Below are positions 1 through 10,293 of a DNA stretch of 64,000 nt, in pieces. The position numbers were made by a program, and so were the translations under genes. The notes beneath the pieces are model-generated. The model saw only the letters and a program-made list of their open reading frames with translations. It was not told the DNA's origin and did no database searches. Each line of letters begins with the position of its first letter. The first letter of the stretch is position 1. Location: NCBI GenBank assembly GCA_030295235.1, contig AP026139.1, positions 496,001-560,000 of the forward strand, in the 5' to 3' direction. This DNA is from Fistulifera solaris (Eukaryota > Bacillariophyta > Bacillariophyceae > Naviculales > Stauroneidaceae).

Positions 1-498
1 TGTTCGTACGATAGTAGCGACTTTGGCAACTACTTCGTATTTTTCTACGTCTTCTGGTAAAGGAAAGCTTCGCACCGTGGCATCCAGAACCGAATCGATG
101 ATCCGCTGTCGTTCCTTGGCAAGTAATTTGACGTACATAAAATTGACTTTTCCCAGGTACTGGGTCCGCTGAGAATCAATCAACTGCGATACTAAACGGG
201 CATACTTGAGTGCCTTGTCACAGGGATCGGCAAGATTCTGCTCCTTGTGACTACTATTTTGAACGACTTGCTCGAGTTGATGCGCCAAACTACGAAATGC
301 GCTGTACGTCTTGCTCAAGGCAAAGCTCGCAAATAATTCGGGCTCTTTCGGATAAACCAGTACGATAAAGTCACTTTCGACCGCCAAGCCACCATGAATG
401 CGATAATGATCACAGGCGACGACTTGCGCTTTGACTTGAGACTTCTCAAGCGCTATCTGCAAGGGATTGGGTGTATCTTTGCCAGCAGTCGCTACCAT
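1..498 (-). CDS. PX-like domain protein, C-terminus outside window
   Basis: An open frame of 166 codons begins with ATG at 498 and runs off the left edge. After about 20 residues it reads VACDHYRIHGGLAVESDF, a beta-strand-rich stretch, then KTYSAFRSLAHQLEQV. The latter resembles the strand-to-helix part of a PX (phosphoinositide-binding) domain, where a RxYSxFxxLxxxL pattern is usual. The rest is helical and charged. A PX domain would place the protein at endosomal membranes, but only the fold-like pattern supports this and the end is missing. It is divergent from RPB6. Confidence 0.5.
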   Translation of the reverse strand, partial: MVATAGKDTPNPLQIALEKSQVKAQVVACDHYRIHGGLAVESDFIVLVYPKEPELFASFALSKTYSAFRSLAHQLEQVVQNSSHKEQNLADPCDKALKYARLVSQLIDSQRTQYLGKVNFMYVKLLAKERQRIIDSVLDATVRSFPLPEDVEKYEVVAKVATIVRT

Positions 499-921
499 TT
501 TAAGTGATGCACGTTTTTATAACAAACTTATTAGAGTATCAAGTGGGTTTGCGTAGACAATACTTTGACTTGCAACTCGGATAGCGTTCTGAGAGAATGT
601 ATCAAGTTGATGCACCGCGAACGCATCTTTCCGAACATCCGGTTTTCATCAAAGCCGTGCCTTTATCGCGCCAAAAAAGTCGAATTTCTCTTCAATATGT
701 AAAACATGTAAATAACATATGAATTGTCGCAGCGATATCAATGACGGTTTGCGGTCTGTCTTCTCGCCACAGCAAACGATCGCGAAACCCAGCACCATCG
801 CATCTTCACTCGCCATAATCGACATTGACATCCGGCAAATTCCGAAACGCATCGTTGAGACAAATATTGGCATTGATTCTGTCTTTTCACCACACAACAA
901 CAACAACAACAACCAAGAAAC
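499..921. promoter_or_regulatory. Divergent intergenic region before RPB6
   Basis: This 423-bp stretch lies between the start of the PX-like gene (minus) and RPB6 (plus), so it should hold both promoters. A (CAA)n tract at about 896-915 sits just before the RPB6 start and is probably 5' leader. A 68-codon upstream frame overlaps the RPB6 ATG by ATGA, but its sequence looks non-coding. No TATA box is convincing. Confidence 0.4.
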
Positions 922-1356
922 ATGAGTGACGACGAAGACCCCATCGGCTCGGGCGGAGGCTTTGACAATGAAGGAGGAGTATTCGAAGACGATCAGCCCG
1001 AAGCGGCCGAAGACGACGAAGTGCAATCGGATGAAGAAGGTTTGGATGTAACGGGAGAGCACACGAGTATTGTGGGTGTCGGGGAAGGAACCGAGGGAGG
1101 AGGTCGGAGTGTAGCGGCGGCGGAGCGGATCACGACACGCTATTTAACCAAATATGAGAAAGCACGCGTCCTCGGAACGCGTGCCTTGCAAATCAGCATG
1201 AATGCGCCCGTCATGGTCGATTTGGATGGAGAGACGGATCCTTTGAAAATTGCCGAGAAGGAACTTCGAGAACGAAAAATTCCCATCATTATCCGAAGGT
1301 ACATGCCAGACGGCAGTCACGAAGACTGGGCGGTCGATGAGCTAATAGTCGATTGA
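922..1356 (+). CDS. RPB6: RNA polymerase subunit RPABC2 (Rpb6)
   Basis: Rpb6 is the small omega-like subunit shared by RNA polymerases I, II and III. It stabilises the clamp region and helps assembly in the nucleus. The 144-residue protein has the family layout: an acidic, disordered first half ([23 protein letters not shown]) and a conserved C-terminal core from about residue 70, with [20 protein letters not shown], the [22 protein letters not shown] segment read in two parts, and the final [19 protein letters not shown]. Length is typical. The frame is intact with no intron, and the start lies right after a CAA-rich leader. Confidence 0.97.
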   Translation: MSDDEDPIGSGGGFDNEGGVFEDDQPEAAEDDEVQSDEEGLDVTGEHTSIVGVGEGTEGGGRSVAAAERITTRYLTKYEKARVLGTRALQISMNAPVMVDLDGETDPLKIAEKELRERKIPIIIRRYMPDGSHEDWAVDELIVD

Positions 1357-2038
1357 AAGACTGGTTAAAACGGACGTGTTATTTTGTGTAGTCTATTGTT
1401 CCGTTTTAAAAGCAGTAGCCCAGCTGGTAGTTTTCTGTACGACGTCGCTCAGAAATTGTCGACAAGAAATATCACAAGATGACAATGGCAGACGCTTCGA
1501 AGAGTACAATTATTCTTGCAAACGCGTTCACACTTGCATTGTCGCACAAGGGTCTATCTAAATCGGATCGTTGTAAGGCTAGATGAGACAATGCCGTCTT
1601 TTCAGTCTCCGACCGAGGTCAACTTCACCCGCAGTGCGGTTTTCTGACGAGCACATCGGAAAGGCGCTCCGTTATTAACTCCATTTCTAGGTGTGTGGAT
1701 TTGACTTGTTAGTTTCGATGTGAACAAGCTCTACTAGACGTAACATAAAATGCAAAGAAAAAACTTAGAGAAGAAATAAATGCCCTCCCTCTCTAAATGG
1801 CTGATGGAATCTGGAATCTGAAGAAGAGAATTAGGGACATTGCCAATGATGCTTTCATCGTTCATCGAAGTTCGCCGTCTTTTTTTCAGACCCGTAACCC
1901 TCGTATCGTCTTGCCTCATCGCAAACGTCCGTCATTCGTGTTTCGCGTCCTTTTTTCATATTATTATTATTTCGGGGTCCTCCCTTTTCTGGTCGCCAAA
2001 CGCAATGCCAATGATAAATAGAATAAACTACCAGCCCC
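1357..2038. other. Intergenic region between RPB6 and kinase gene
   Basis: These 682 bases lie between two plus-strand genes. Short frames exist on both strands but none resembles a protein family or has coding-like composition. There is a small ATT-rich patch near 1958-1972. I see no repeat, RNA gene or clear promoter motif. Confidence 0.5.
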
Positions 2039-3184
2039 ATGGATCAACGACAGTCACATAATAGTAATATACCACACGAAACCTTTCAACCCGAACTTGT
2101 ATGGGCGGCTACCAAGCCTACCAATGCGGTCGTTCTACGGAGCGATCCTCACGAAACGCCACCGCCCGTGTATTTGCTACGACAAGAACAATCACGCGAA
2201 GCGTATGCTTTGATACCCGACAAGGAACCGATTCAAAATCATCGTCATTGGGGTGATATTGTCTTTGCGGTAGTGTACGATGGCGTCGGTGATCCAGGTT
2301 CCCGGGTCTTTCAAGCACCGTCCGAACACAGCGCACGGTTTGTCGCCATTAAACGATTGCGATTGGCCGCGGTCGACGAATATTTACAAAAAGGCGGATC
2401 GGAGAATCCGTATCGGGATATTTGTCGTATGCGAGACATGGGTGACAACATTCATGTATTGCAATGCATCGATGCGTTAAGGGATGACGACTTTTTGTAC
2501 ATTGTCACGCCGAAAGCCTGTGAGCTGGGGACTTTGCAAGATGCTACCTTTGGTGGGTCGGAACCGATGGATCGGAATCGAGCGAAAATGTTGTTTCGGA
2601 AAATTCTACAAATTCTTTCGTATTTGGATTCATTTGACATTTCGCACCGCGATTTTACACCCGACAATTTTATTTTTCTCACGCCCGACAATTTGGTGGT
2701 CTTTGATTTGGCTATGAGTCATAGAATACCGCGGAATGAACAGGGCGAGCGCATTCTGGCGACACCACAGGATACAATCTTTGGATCTTTTGGTTACATA
2801 GCACCCGAAATCGCCATGAGTCGTATGTTTGATGGCCTCGCCGCGGATTTGTGGTCCGCGTCGGTCATCCTCTACAACCTCTTGACGAGTCGACCACTGT
2901 ATCGATTTCCTCATCCCAGTGATATTTTCTTCCGTTACAACATTTTAGCACAAGCGGCATTTTCTCCGGCACTCAATGAACGCGCCATTGAAGTATTGGA
3001 GGGTGTTTCCGAACACGACGAATTCTTTAGCATGTTGATGAAAAATGTCATGGCCAATCTCAATTACATTGGTCCATCGTCCGCCGAACTTTTAAAGCAT
3101 TCGTTCGAAATTGATCCCCAATTTCGATGGACGCTTCGACAAGTCATGCAATCGCAATATGTACAACACATGGATGCCATGTAG
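2039..3184 (+). CDS. Protein kinase-like protein with DLA in place of DFG
   Basis: The 381-residue protein has a eukaryotic protein-kinase fold. In order: the VAIK lysine strand (FVAIKRL, near residue 105), the catalytic loop SHRDFTPDNFIF (near 200), the metal-binding position VFDLAMS (near 218) where the usual DFG reads DLA, and GYIAPEI (near 250) as the APE motif, followed by a helical lobe. The glycine loop is weak, with no clean GxGxxG. The catalytic Asp, Asn and metal Asp are present, so activity is possible though atypical. There is one exon and no membrane segment. The substrate and group are unknown to me. Confidence 0.85.
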   Translation: MDQRQSHNSNIPHETFQPELVWAATKPTNAVVLRSDPHETPPPVYLLRQEQSREAYALIPDKEPIQNHRHWGDIVFAVVYDGVGDPGSRVFQAPSEHSARFVAIKRLRLAAVDEYLQKGGSENPYRDICRMRDMGDNIHVLQCIDALRDDDFLYIVTPKACELGTLQDATFGGSEPMDRNRAKMLFRKILQILSYLDSFDISHRDFTPDNFIFLTPDNLVVFDLAMSHRIPRNEQGERILATPQDTIFGSFGYIAPEIAMSRMFDGLAADLWSASVILYNLLTSRPLYRFPHPSDIFFRYNILAQAAFSPALNERAIEVLEGVSEHDEFFSMLMKNVMANLNYIGPSSAELLKHSFEIDPQFRWTLRQVMQSQYVQHMDAM

Positions 3185-3317
3185 TGAAATCGTGTCGATA
3201 CATGAAAATTCACCAAGGCATTCATTCTTCTACACTCGGCAATTTTCTTTCATTGAATTACGATCGTTCATACAATCAAGCTAGCAACGAATTTACTCAT
3301 TTTAAAATAGTAATTGT

Positions 3318-3759
3318 TTAATTTTCCCAGCCTTTTCCCCATGGTCTTTGCCACCACCATTTCGATTCCTTGTCAATGTGCTTGCCTCTGTCCAAGAAAG
3401 AAAAACGTGTGAGTTTGGTTTGTCACAACTAGTCTACTAAAATTTACACAATCAACGTACGCCACAAATCCCTCTTTCTCTTTTCGTAAATCATATTCAC
3501 GGGCTCCCTGCACTTGCTTATCGGGACTGAATCCCAAATCATCCAAGTTTTCGCGGGCCATGAGTTGATGATCCATCCGACATTGCAAATAGTCGCGACT
3601 GAGATCACGACATTTGTGATGGACATCCTTTTCTGCTTTGAGGCATATTAAATAATCTTCCATTTTCGATTTGCAGGATGCTTCATGATCGAGAGGAAAG
3701 ATGCCCCGTTGGGGTGGCCGTACGACCTGTTTGCCGGATCCCATGCTAATGGAGGACAT
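3318..3759 (-). CDS. COX19: COX19-like cytochrome c oxidase assembly factor, one intron
   Basis: Twin CX9C protein of the mitochondrial intermembrane space, involved in copper handling for complex IV. Exon 1 (3461-3759) carries PPQRGIFPLDH, then CKSKMEDYLIC and CRDLSRDYLQC, both exact C-x9-C, then LMARENLDDLGF, all in the COX19 order. Unspliced reading drifts into nonsense. An intron at 3388-3460 (donor GTACGT, acceptor GGACAG, 73 bp) restores an ending at 3318: FVAGKHIDKESKWWWQRPWG followed by KGWEN. Total 122 residues. The Trp-rich C-terminal extension is longer than in animal COX19. Confidence 0.88.
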
Positions 3760-4112
3760 TTTGATCGTTGGTTTGCTGCTTTTATTTAAAGTATCTGTTC
3801 CTAGTATATTGTATTGTATTGCTTGCTAATTTTCTTCTTTCTGTGAAATGAAGGTGTACTGATTCTTCTTGTCGACATAATTATTATTACACTTATCATC
3901 GTCAACAAGAACATCGTCATTATCATCTTTTCCGTAGTGGCGCGAAAGGAAACTAAAAGCGGTACTGAGCACGTTTCAATGATACCAGATTATTCTCCCT
4001 CCAAGGCGCGGAGCGCGCCATCCGAACCAGGACACCCCCAAACCCCAAAATGCAACCATTTGACACAAATATTACTTGTACAGCAACAAATGACACAATT
4101 CACTCCGCTCTT

Positions 4113-4192
4113 TTCTTCTTCTTCTTCTTCTTCTTCTTCTTCTTCTTCTTCTTCTTCTTCTTCTTCTTCTTCTTCTTCTTCTTCTTCTTCTT
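4113..4192. repeat. (TTC)n microsatellite
   Basis: About 26 uninterrupted TTC units (80 bp). All six-frame runs of Ser, Phe, Glu, Arg or Lys across it are artefacts of the repeat. It lies about 40 bases upstream of the histone-chaperone-like start, so it may be in that gene's leader or promoter. Confidence 0.95.
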
Positions 4193-4229
4193 GCCAAGTA
4201 AAAAAACCAAGCAAAATTGGATAAAACCA

Positions 4230-5455
4230 ATGGAAACAACCAAAGATATGAACTGGATGACTTGTACACCTGACGAACTCCAATCGTGGCTTTTACAGTA
4301 TCGATTTCGCGACGAACCATCGGCCGCCCTGGAGTTTGTACAGCAAACGATGGGGTTGCTGAAGAACAAGATTACCCAACCCATCACACCCGAATTCTCA
4401 CCCGATCTGGGGAGCCATCTTGTTGAAAAATAGTGATCATCATTTGGAAGTGTCGTTAACAACACCGCGCGTCAAAATGGCTTGGGCCTGTTACGAATAC
4501 GGGATGCGATTTACCGATAAGAAAGGAGAATCGATGGTTGTCCGTCACGTTAAGCACATGGTCGTCTTTCCCAAACCGGAAGATTGCAACAAAAACAAGA
4601 ATGTAACGGATATGGTCTTATTGATTCCGGATGACCAAGTAGTTACCTATAAAACAAAGCCCCAAACGCAAATTTGTTTTTCATTGCCGGCGGTGACGCC
4701 CGATTGGGACAATGAAGATAGCGACGGATTGGACCCTCACGGATCAATGGATTGCGGTATTGTGCCGTTCTTGCCACTATGATGTCGCTAACGCCGCCGT
4801 GTTCTCAATCCGGCAATGGAAACGACGACAGCCTTTTGGAGATACCAATTTCAATCGCATCAAGACGGCGACGAGTACAACGACCGGGGGTATGCCGTTT
4901 GTGAAATGTTACTACGGCGTCCAGGATGGGGCCTTGTATCCCTTGTTGGAAGGACTCTTGTTCTTTAAGCCGCCTCTCTTCATTCCTCGGTCGGAAATGG
5001 AATCGATTGGTTGTGGACGGGATGGAGGTCGCTATGTGGATTTGCAAGTCACCGTGGCGGGCCAGCAAGTCGACTTTACAAATATTCAACGAGCCGAAAT
5101 CAATGAACTGCGGGATTATATTCATCAAAAGTTGATTCCGGCCATGCAAAGGGATGTCAGCGAGTCGTCGCCGCCAATGAAACAAACAGTGAGTGATGCA
5201 TCGGAGCAGCCAGAGGAAGATGAGAGAACATCCGAGGATCGACCTCGAAAACGACGCAAAGCCAGTCTCGAAGCGGAAGCAGTCAATCGACAAGCGGTGG
5301 GAGCTCAAGTGAATGAGGACGACGGCGGCGGCGACGGCGGCGATGATGATGATGAGGACGATATAGACTACGATGCTGGAATGAATGATGCGGTGGATGA
5401 AGAGAACGACGGCGATGATGATGGCGATGATGATTCGGGAGGAGGAGGACTTTAA
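4230..5455 (+). CDS. SSRP1/Rtt106-type histone chaperone, coding in three frames
   Basis: Three adjacent same-strand segments read as one protein. The first (from ATG 4230) begins METTKDMNWMTCTPDELQSW. The middle, from about 4420, has HHLEVSLTTPRVKMAWA, MVVFPKPEDC and QTQICFSLP. The last, from about 4715, has PFVKCYYGVQDGALYPLLEG and FKPPLFIPRSEMESIGC, the signature of the second PH domain in SSRP1/Pob3 and Rtt106, which bind histones H3-H4. It ends in a basic patch (RPRKRRK) and a long Asp/Glu/Gly tail, usual for histone chaperones. The two frame changes (near 4430 and 4700) may be introns or assembly indels. An intron at 4334-4433 would join the first two frames, but it would also remove helical coding-like sequence. 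Family call fair; exon structure unresolved. Confidence 0.68.
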
Positions 5456-5539
5456 AGACCAAGAAGCAGAAACAGAAACCGAAAGTGAAGGAGATGAAGA
5501 AGATTAGACAAATCGAATACTCCGTAAAATTTTTAAATA

Positions 5540-6277
5540 TTAGGCACCCGTCAAGATTAATGCCAGAATAGGAAGAAAGACAGCACCCACTCCAACAAAG
5601 TATGCTACTGGAAATATATCACGTGCTAGTTGTTGTACTGCCAACACACCTAGATATACGGCTCCCACGTAAAATGGAAAGAATTGCAGAAACCCTTTGA
5701 GCTCATTCATGTGAAAGGGATCGAGTTTCATGCGTAGAAATTCAAAGCCCAACTGCTCTTCTTCATTCCATTGATTAGCCTGTACTCCGGCTTTCCGTGA
5801 CTGCAGGATCGCTTCCACCAATCGCTCCTTTTCCGACTCGGTAAGAAGAGTCAACCCTGGATTGTAGATGGAGGTATCCTCGTCGGCAATATATCCTCGA
5901 TCAAGCTGCACTCCTTTGTAGTTGATCGATCCACCGACTCCTTTCCCTTCGGTAATGATTTCGTTAATATTTTCAAAGGCTTTGAAAGTCGCTTCCGAGT
6001 TCCCCGAGGACGATTTCAATTGCTTAATGGCATCTTTGACGGTTTCACTCGCGTAATCGGACGCCTCGTAGGCCACTGCCGGGTTGCTTCCGATGAGAAG
6101 AGCAGCAGTAGCTAGAACAGCAGAATTTTTACGCAAAACCTCCAATTGATTATCTCTCGACGCTTTCAAAGGAAAAATACCTCGTCGGCTTGCTCGCGTT
6201 TGGAAAGCGCATCCAAATTGCATCGTACATCCGATGCACAGAATGGTGAATTGCGTGGATAATTTCATGATGGCCAT
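5540..6277 (-). CDS. Plastid-targeted thylakoid membrane protein, unknown function
   Basis: The 245-residue protein has a layered targeting signal. A signal peptide (MAIMKLSTQFTILCIGC...) ends at GCAF/QTRAS, a diatom xxAF-type cleavage site for complex plastids. A basic transit-like stretch follows, then a second hydrophobic segment (SAVLATAALLIG) ending at AVAYEAS, a likely thylakoid-processing site. The mature part starts ASDYASETVKDAIKQL and ends with two membrane helices (FFPFYVGAVYLGVLAVQQL and FVGVGAVFLPILALILTGA). I do not recognise the family. The targeting suggests a photosynthetic-membrane role (inference). One exon, frame intact. Confidence 0.8.
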   Translation of the reverse strand: MAIMKLSTQFTILCIGCTMQFGCAFQTRASRRGIFPLKASRDNQLEVLRKNSAVLATAALLIGSNPAVAYEASDYASETVKDAIKQLKSSSGNSEATFKAFENINEIITEGKGVGGSINYKGVQLDRGYIADEDTSIYNPGLTLLTESEKERLVEAILQSRKAGVQANQWNEEEQLGFEFLRMKLDPFHMNELKGFLQFFPFYVGAVYLGVLAVQQLARDIFPVAYFVGVGAVFLPILALILTGA

Positions 6278-7109
6278 AAAAAGAAGAAAAGACCCAATGA
6301 CAATGTGGGGCTGTTTATTTAGAATGAAAGATAACGTATAGAATGATTAATGAATACGAATGATACTATATCGTTTGTGGGATACATGCAACAACAGCCA
6401 TCATCGTCAAAGTGCGAAAGCTGCAAAAGCTGTTGAAGCTGACGGATAGTAGACGCAGTTCTTTCGCCATTAAGGTTAGCATTTTCTGCAGAAACTGCTC
6501 ACGCCTTATTGTTGCGATCCAGTCGTGGCCGATAGTAATTGCAACCTGAAATCTCTGTTCGTTCTGAAACCGTACAAATCTAAACTGTCGTTATTAGAAA
6601 ATCACCATCAGCATCATTTGCAATGCACTCCTCGATGATTCTTGATGTCGGGAATCCTTGCGGATCGTCGTTTTCGCGCCAGTGTACAAATATACAGATC
6701 TAAAGTGTCCGCGATTGGAGACACGGGAACGCACCACTGCTTAGTACATTTCTCTACGGGGGCCTACGTGAGTGTACACTTTTTCCCGCACCTTCCTTGA
6801 GACTTTTTTGCCACGACTGCATCGCAGTCATGAACCAAGATTTTTCCGGCACTAACCAACGGAATGTTGCGTACAGTGTGCATCAGAAATCTTTTCTACT
6901 GGTATTTCTGTATTTATAAGGGAAACAGAATCTTAATAGTATAAAACAACTTATGACTCTGGCCGGCGACTAATTTGAAATTTCTTCCATTTTCGTCGCG
7001 ACAAGACAATTTCTTCTCTCACTCGATGATGCAAGGATAATAAGGATCGATGTGTAACTTCAACAAGATAATTGATGATTGAATGTGACAAATCTTCTTC
7101 ACGACAACA
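6278..7109. promoter_or_regulatory. Divergent intergenic region
   Basis: These 832 bases separate the plastid protein (minus) from the glycosyltransferase (plus) and must contain both promoters. I see no gene-like frame, no repeat and no RNA-gene signature. Confidence 0.4.
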
Positions 7110-8435
7110 ATGAAACATTCTAGGGTCAGATTCAAGATAAGACTTGCGTCATATATTACAGGCTTTCTCCTCGTATGGACGAATGCCTTTTGGCACTCTC
7201 TGCAAATGATAGAAATCGACGATTATGGAGTACATACCGGGGCAACGTTTCCTCGAAACAGTCAAATGACCTGGAGCGACAACAGAAACAATAAGACGGT
7301 TGCTGATCGTATTCGTTTGGATTCGATCGTGCATGATATCATCCGTCCAGACCAGAAAGAGCCAAAGCCTTCTACAAAAACAACTGAACACGACAATACC
7401 CAAAGAGCTGTAAATTTTGAACGTGAAACTGAAGACTCCATTGCCAAGCAAGATTCACTACCTCTATGGATGGAAAATTACTTTGAGTGGCATTCCCAGA
7501 CTCTTTCCAAATTGAACGAGTCCAATTATCAAGACCAAAAGTATTTTCTACTGCGGTGTCTTAACATTGATAACAAATGTGGCGGTGCATCCGATCGTCT
7601 GCAAACCATTCCTGCCATGGTACTGGCAGCGTACCGAATGCAGCGCCTGATCTTTATCAAATGGGAGAGACCATACCCACTGGAAGAGTTTCTCTCGCCG
7701 GGTGGTTTGAACTGGACTTTGCCAACTTGGTTGGATCAAACATTTACGTACCAGCCAAGGCTAGAAATTGTAAACGAAGTGCATTTACGACACGCGGAAC
7801 AAAGCAGTAAACAGTTGATACAAGCGCGCTTTCAAGCAGCTGATTATGGGGCAACTTATTACAACGATTACCGACCTGATGGGCCCCTTTTCGACGATGT
7901 CTTTCATGATTGTTGGGAACGTCTGTTTAAGCCTTCCCCTGCAGTGGCCTCCCTCGTTGTAGAATCGATGTTCAAACTAGGTTTAAGTCCGGGGGAATAT
8001 GCTGCAGTGCACATACGATCCAAGTATTTGACAGAAAAAGTCGAAAGTCTTTCTCTCATCCAGAATGCCGTCAATTGCGGATCTCAACTAAGTCATGGAA
8101 AACCAATCTACATTGCAGCAGATGACAATCGTGCGATTGAGTATGCCATTGCGTATGGCTCGTCGAAAGGGGGAGTTGTAGTCGGCCGGACGGGTGAGTA
8201 TCCTATACTACACCTCGACCGAGGACCTGACTTCTTAGCCAACAGTCCAGCCGAACCCAACACGTTCCAGCCGTCGGCGTATTACCAAGCCTTTGTCGAC
8301 TTTTACATGCTCGCGTTTAGTAGCTGCTTATCTTTGCACAAAGGCGGATTTGGTCGTTGGGCGCAATTAATGATGAAGCACACCTCGTGTGTCACAAACC
8401 ACGGACAGCTTGCTTGTCGTTGGGCCGAAAACTGA
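7110..8435 (+). CDS. GDP-fucose O-fucosyltransferase-like type II membrane protein
   Basis: The 441-residue protein starts with a basic tail and one membrane helix (IRLASYITGFLLVWTNAFW), as in Golgi type II enzymes, then a stem. The catalytic region opens with NKCGGASDRLQTIPAMVLAA and IKWERPYPLEEFLSP, a pattern of stramenopile O-FucT/NodZ-like enzymes. Further on is AAVHIRSKYL, matching the HxR nucleotide-sugar-binding motif, and the end has SLHKGGFGRWAQLMMKH. Likely role: transfer of a sugar, perhaps fucose, to glycoproteins or polysaccharides in the secretory pathway. The donor is inferred from the family only. It is convergent with an exostosin-like gene 51 bp away. Confidence 0.75.
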   Translation: MKHSRVRFKIRLASYITGFLLVWTNAFWHSLQMIEIDDYGVHTGATFPRNSQMTWSDNRNNKTVADRIRLDSIVHDIIRPDQKEPKPSTKTTEHDNTQRAVNFERETEDSIAKQDSLPLWMENYFEWHSQTLSKLNESNYQDQKYFLLRCLNIDNKCGGASDRLQTIPAMVLAAYRMQRLIFIKWERPYPLEEFLSPGGLNWTLPTWLDQTFTYQPRLEIVNEVHLRHAEQSSKQLIQARFQAADYGATYYNDYRPDGPLFDDVFHDCWERLFKPSPAVASLVVESMFKLGLSPGEYAAVHIRSKYLTEKVESLSLIQNAVNCGSQLSHGKPIYIAADDNRAIEYAIAYGSSKGGVVVGRTGEYPILHLDRGPDFLANSPAEPNTFQPSAYYQAFVDFYMLAFSSCLSLHKGGFGRWAQLMMKHTSCVTNHGQLACRWAEN

Positions 8436-8486
8436 GTTCTGTTGAATTAAAGGCCTGCTCTATTAGCAGTTCTAACGTAGTCTACG

Positions 8487-10004
8487 TCATTGCCGGGAAT
8501 GAGACGTAAGTTTACTGACATAATGCCTGATTTGAACCAACATTGCTGCTACTGCGTCTGGATACTGTAGTGCATTATCTTCTTGTCCGTAAGAGAATAA
8601 CTGAGCTAATTCTGATATTCTCTGTTGTTTGGCTGATATCTCTTCGGGATGGTTGATGATCAATTCCTCCAGCCTCGCAAGCATGCAATCCATTCCGCAG
8701 GTACTGTTGACAGTGACAACAAGGTCATGATAATCAATCCCCATATCAGGTTCGCCTAGAAACATCCCCTTGGCAAACGGGTAGCTGAGTCGAATGGACG
8801 TTTCGTGCTTTTTGAAGAATGATGGATACCCTTCTTCTTTGGAGGAAGCGTACTCGATAACGACTGGGATGCAGCCACTCATGAGAACATCAAAGAAACG
8901 CTTTTGCGCCGGGGTGTTACCCCTTAGACAAGGGCAGAATATACTTTCTCGATATTTTTCCAATATAGCAGTCTCATTGTCCATCATGCGGTTGTTTAAG
9001 TGCCCGACATAGACGGGAAGACCTCCCATGGTGGTGTTGTTGGCTTGCATTTTACTCAAAGCGTTGAGAAAATCATATCGCAATCGAAACGACCGTTCTC
9101 CAATATTTCCGCTCATGAAGGCTGTTACAGCATAACGACGGTCTTTCAAACCAGGTGTCAAATTCATATGGTTGGGTTGATAATCGGCATTCGTATTGAC
9201 ATATGGCTGCAGGATGTGACCACAATTTTCTCCGATGGGGCAGACATCGTGTGTCATTTCTAGAGAAAGCAAAAGAGGCATCCGCATCATGAATGGATGG
9301 TTGAAGTCTCGTTGTACCGAGGACAAGAAGACGTGCTTTTCCAGATTGTCGTCGGTCAAAAAGGAAGATTGGCCAACACGTGTTGTTGAATGTCAACTTC
9401 CTTGACGGCCCAACATTTGGCTTTGTCCGACACGCAAGCACAATGTGCAGTAGAGGGGTACGGTACCAGAAAAACATCTGCGTCTTGAGCATCAAAGGTA
9501 CGAGAAGACCCGCGATATTCGGTGAATAACTTGGATAAAACAACGTCACCATTGCGATTGAAGCGTCGGCTCGAGTACGAACTGGAGGAACTCTGCGTCT
9601 GTGAACATATTGAAGCCCCCAATCGCAATTGCTGGTTCGATTTCTAGGATTCGGGGGAGCATTTTGTACATGATGGAACCAATCTGGGACATTGTAGCGT
9701 TGTTCGATGCACGTCGAGAAATATTGCCACGTCCAATTCGAAGGAAGGCTGTCGTACACAAAAATCGAAATTCCTTCGGAAGCTCTTGCAGATACGGCTC
9801 GACTCGCTCCTCGGGTAGGAGAAGACGTACGACAGCTTCCATCGCTTTCGCTAACGACGTGTCATCGCTATTTGTTTTTCGCTTCGATGTGGTCATCGTT
9901 GTGGCGTTATCATCTCGAGCGACAAACAATCGTTCGTCTTGGAACAAAAGGAGGAGCACACTACATAGAATCAAGGCAATAGCTCCTTTCGTTATCCGCT
10001 TCAT
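8487..10004 (-). CDS. Exostosin-family glycosyltransferase, three frame breaks
   Basis: The start (ATG 10004) gives an N-terminal signal anchor, MKRITKGAIALILCSVLLLL. The exostosin domain then appears in pieces: ISIFVYDSLPSNWTWQYF in a second frame from about 9770; NGDVVLSKLFTEYRGSSRTF and DAQDADVFLVPYPS in a third to about 9361; and, back in the first frame, AVTAFMSGNIGERS, ESIFCPCLRGNTPAQKRFFD and SGCIPVVIEYAS down to 8487. The order matches the family (VYDLP, then RT-DADVFxVP, then CLRG, then GCIPV). Every step equals one missing base; the last lies in a T5 run at 9357-9361. Either assembly error or recent decay. Likely a Golgi enzyme of cell-wall or matrix glycans. Confidence 0.75.
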
Positions 10005-10293
10005 AACTAACGAGCTCTGTTAATTATTTAGACTCATGGTTTGGTCGGAAGCCTGTTTATTTTCTTCTTGGAAGCAAGTTGTTGCGAGAAAGTCATTTTT
10101 CAAGAGAGTCACAGCAAAAGATGTCGCAGCGCGGAAGGCTCACGGTGGATCATCATAATTATTTTTCGCGAGTGCCAGTACAATTAATAGGGGAGAGATA
10201 GTATTGGCATGACATAGAGATGAAATTTTATCATTTGTTATAAATCTTTCCTGATCCAGTAAATTTGTATTACTAGCACTTCGGTTGTCAGTC

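Noticed and set aside
719-925. Upstream 68-codon frame overlapping the RPB6 start by ATGA
   Set aside because: Its Asn/Gln end comes from the CAA repeat and the rest has no coding character; probably 5' leader.
3937-4465. Several long Ser, Phe, Glu, Arg or Lys-rich frames on both strands
   Set aside because: They are translations of the (TTC)n microsatellite in different frames; only the frame entering at ATG 4230 past the repeat continues into a protein family.
8487-10004. Calling the exostosin-like locus a true pseudogene
   Set aside because: Its breaks are the same one-base type seen in essential genes of this window, so sequence error is the simpler cause; true decay remains possible.
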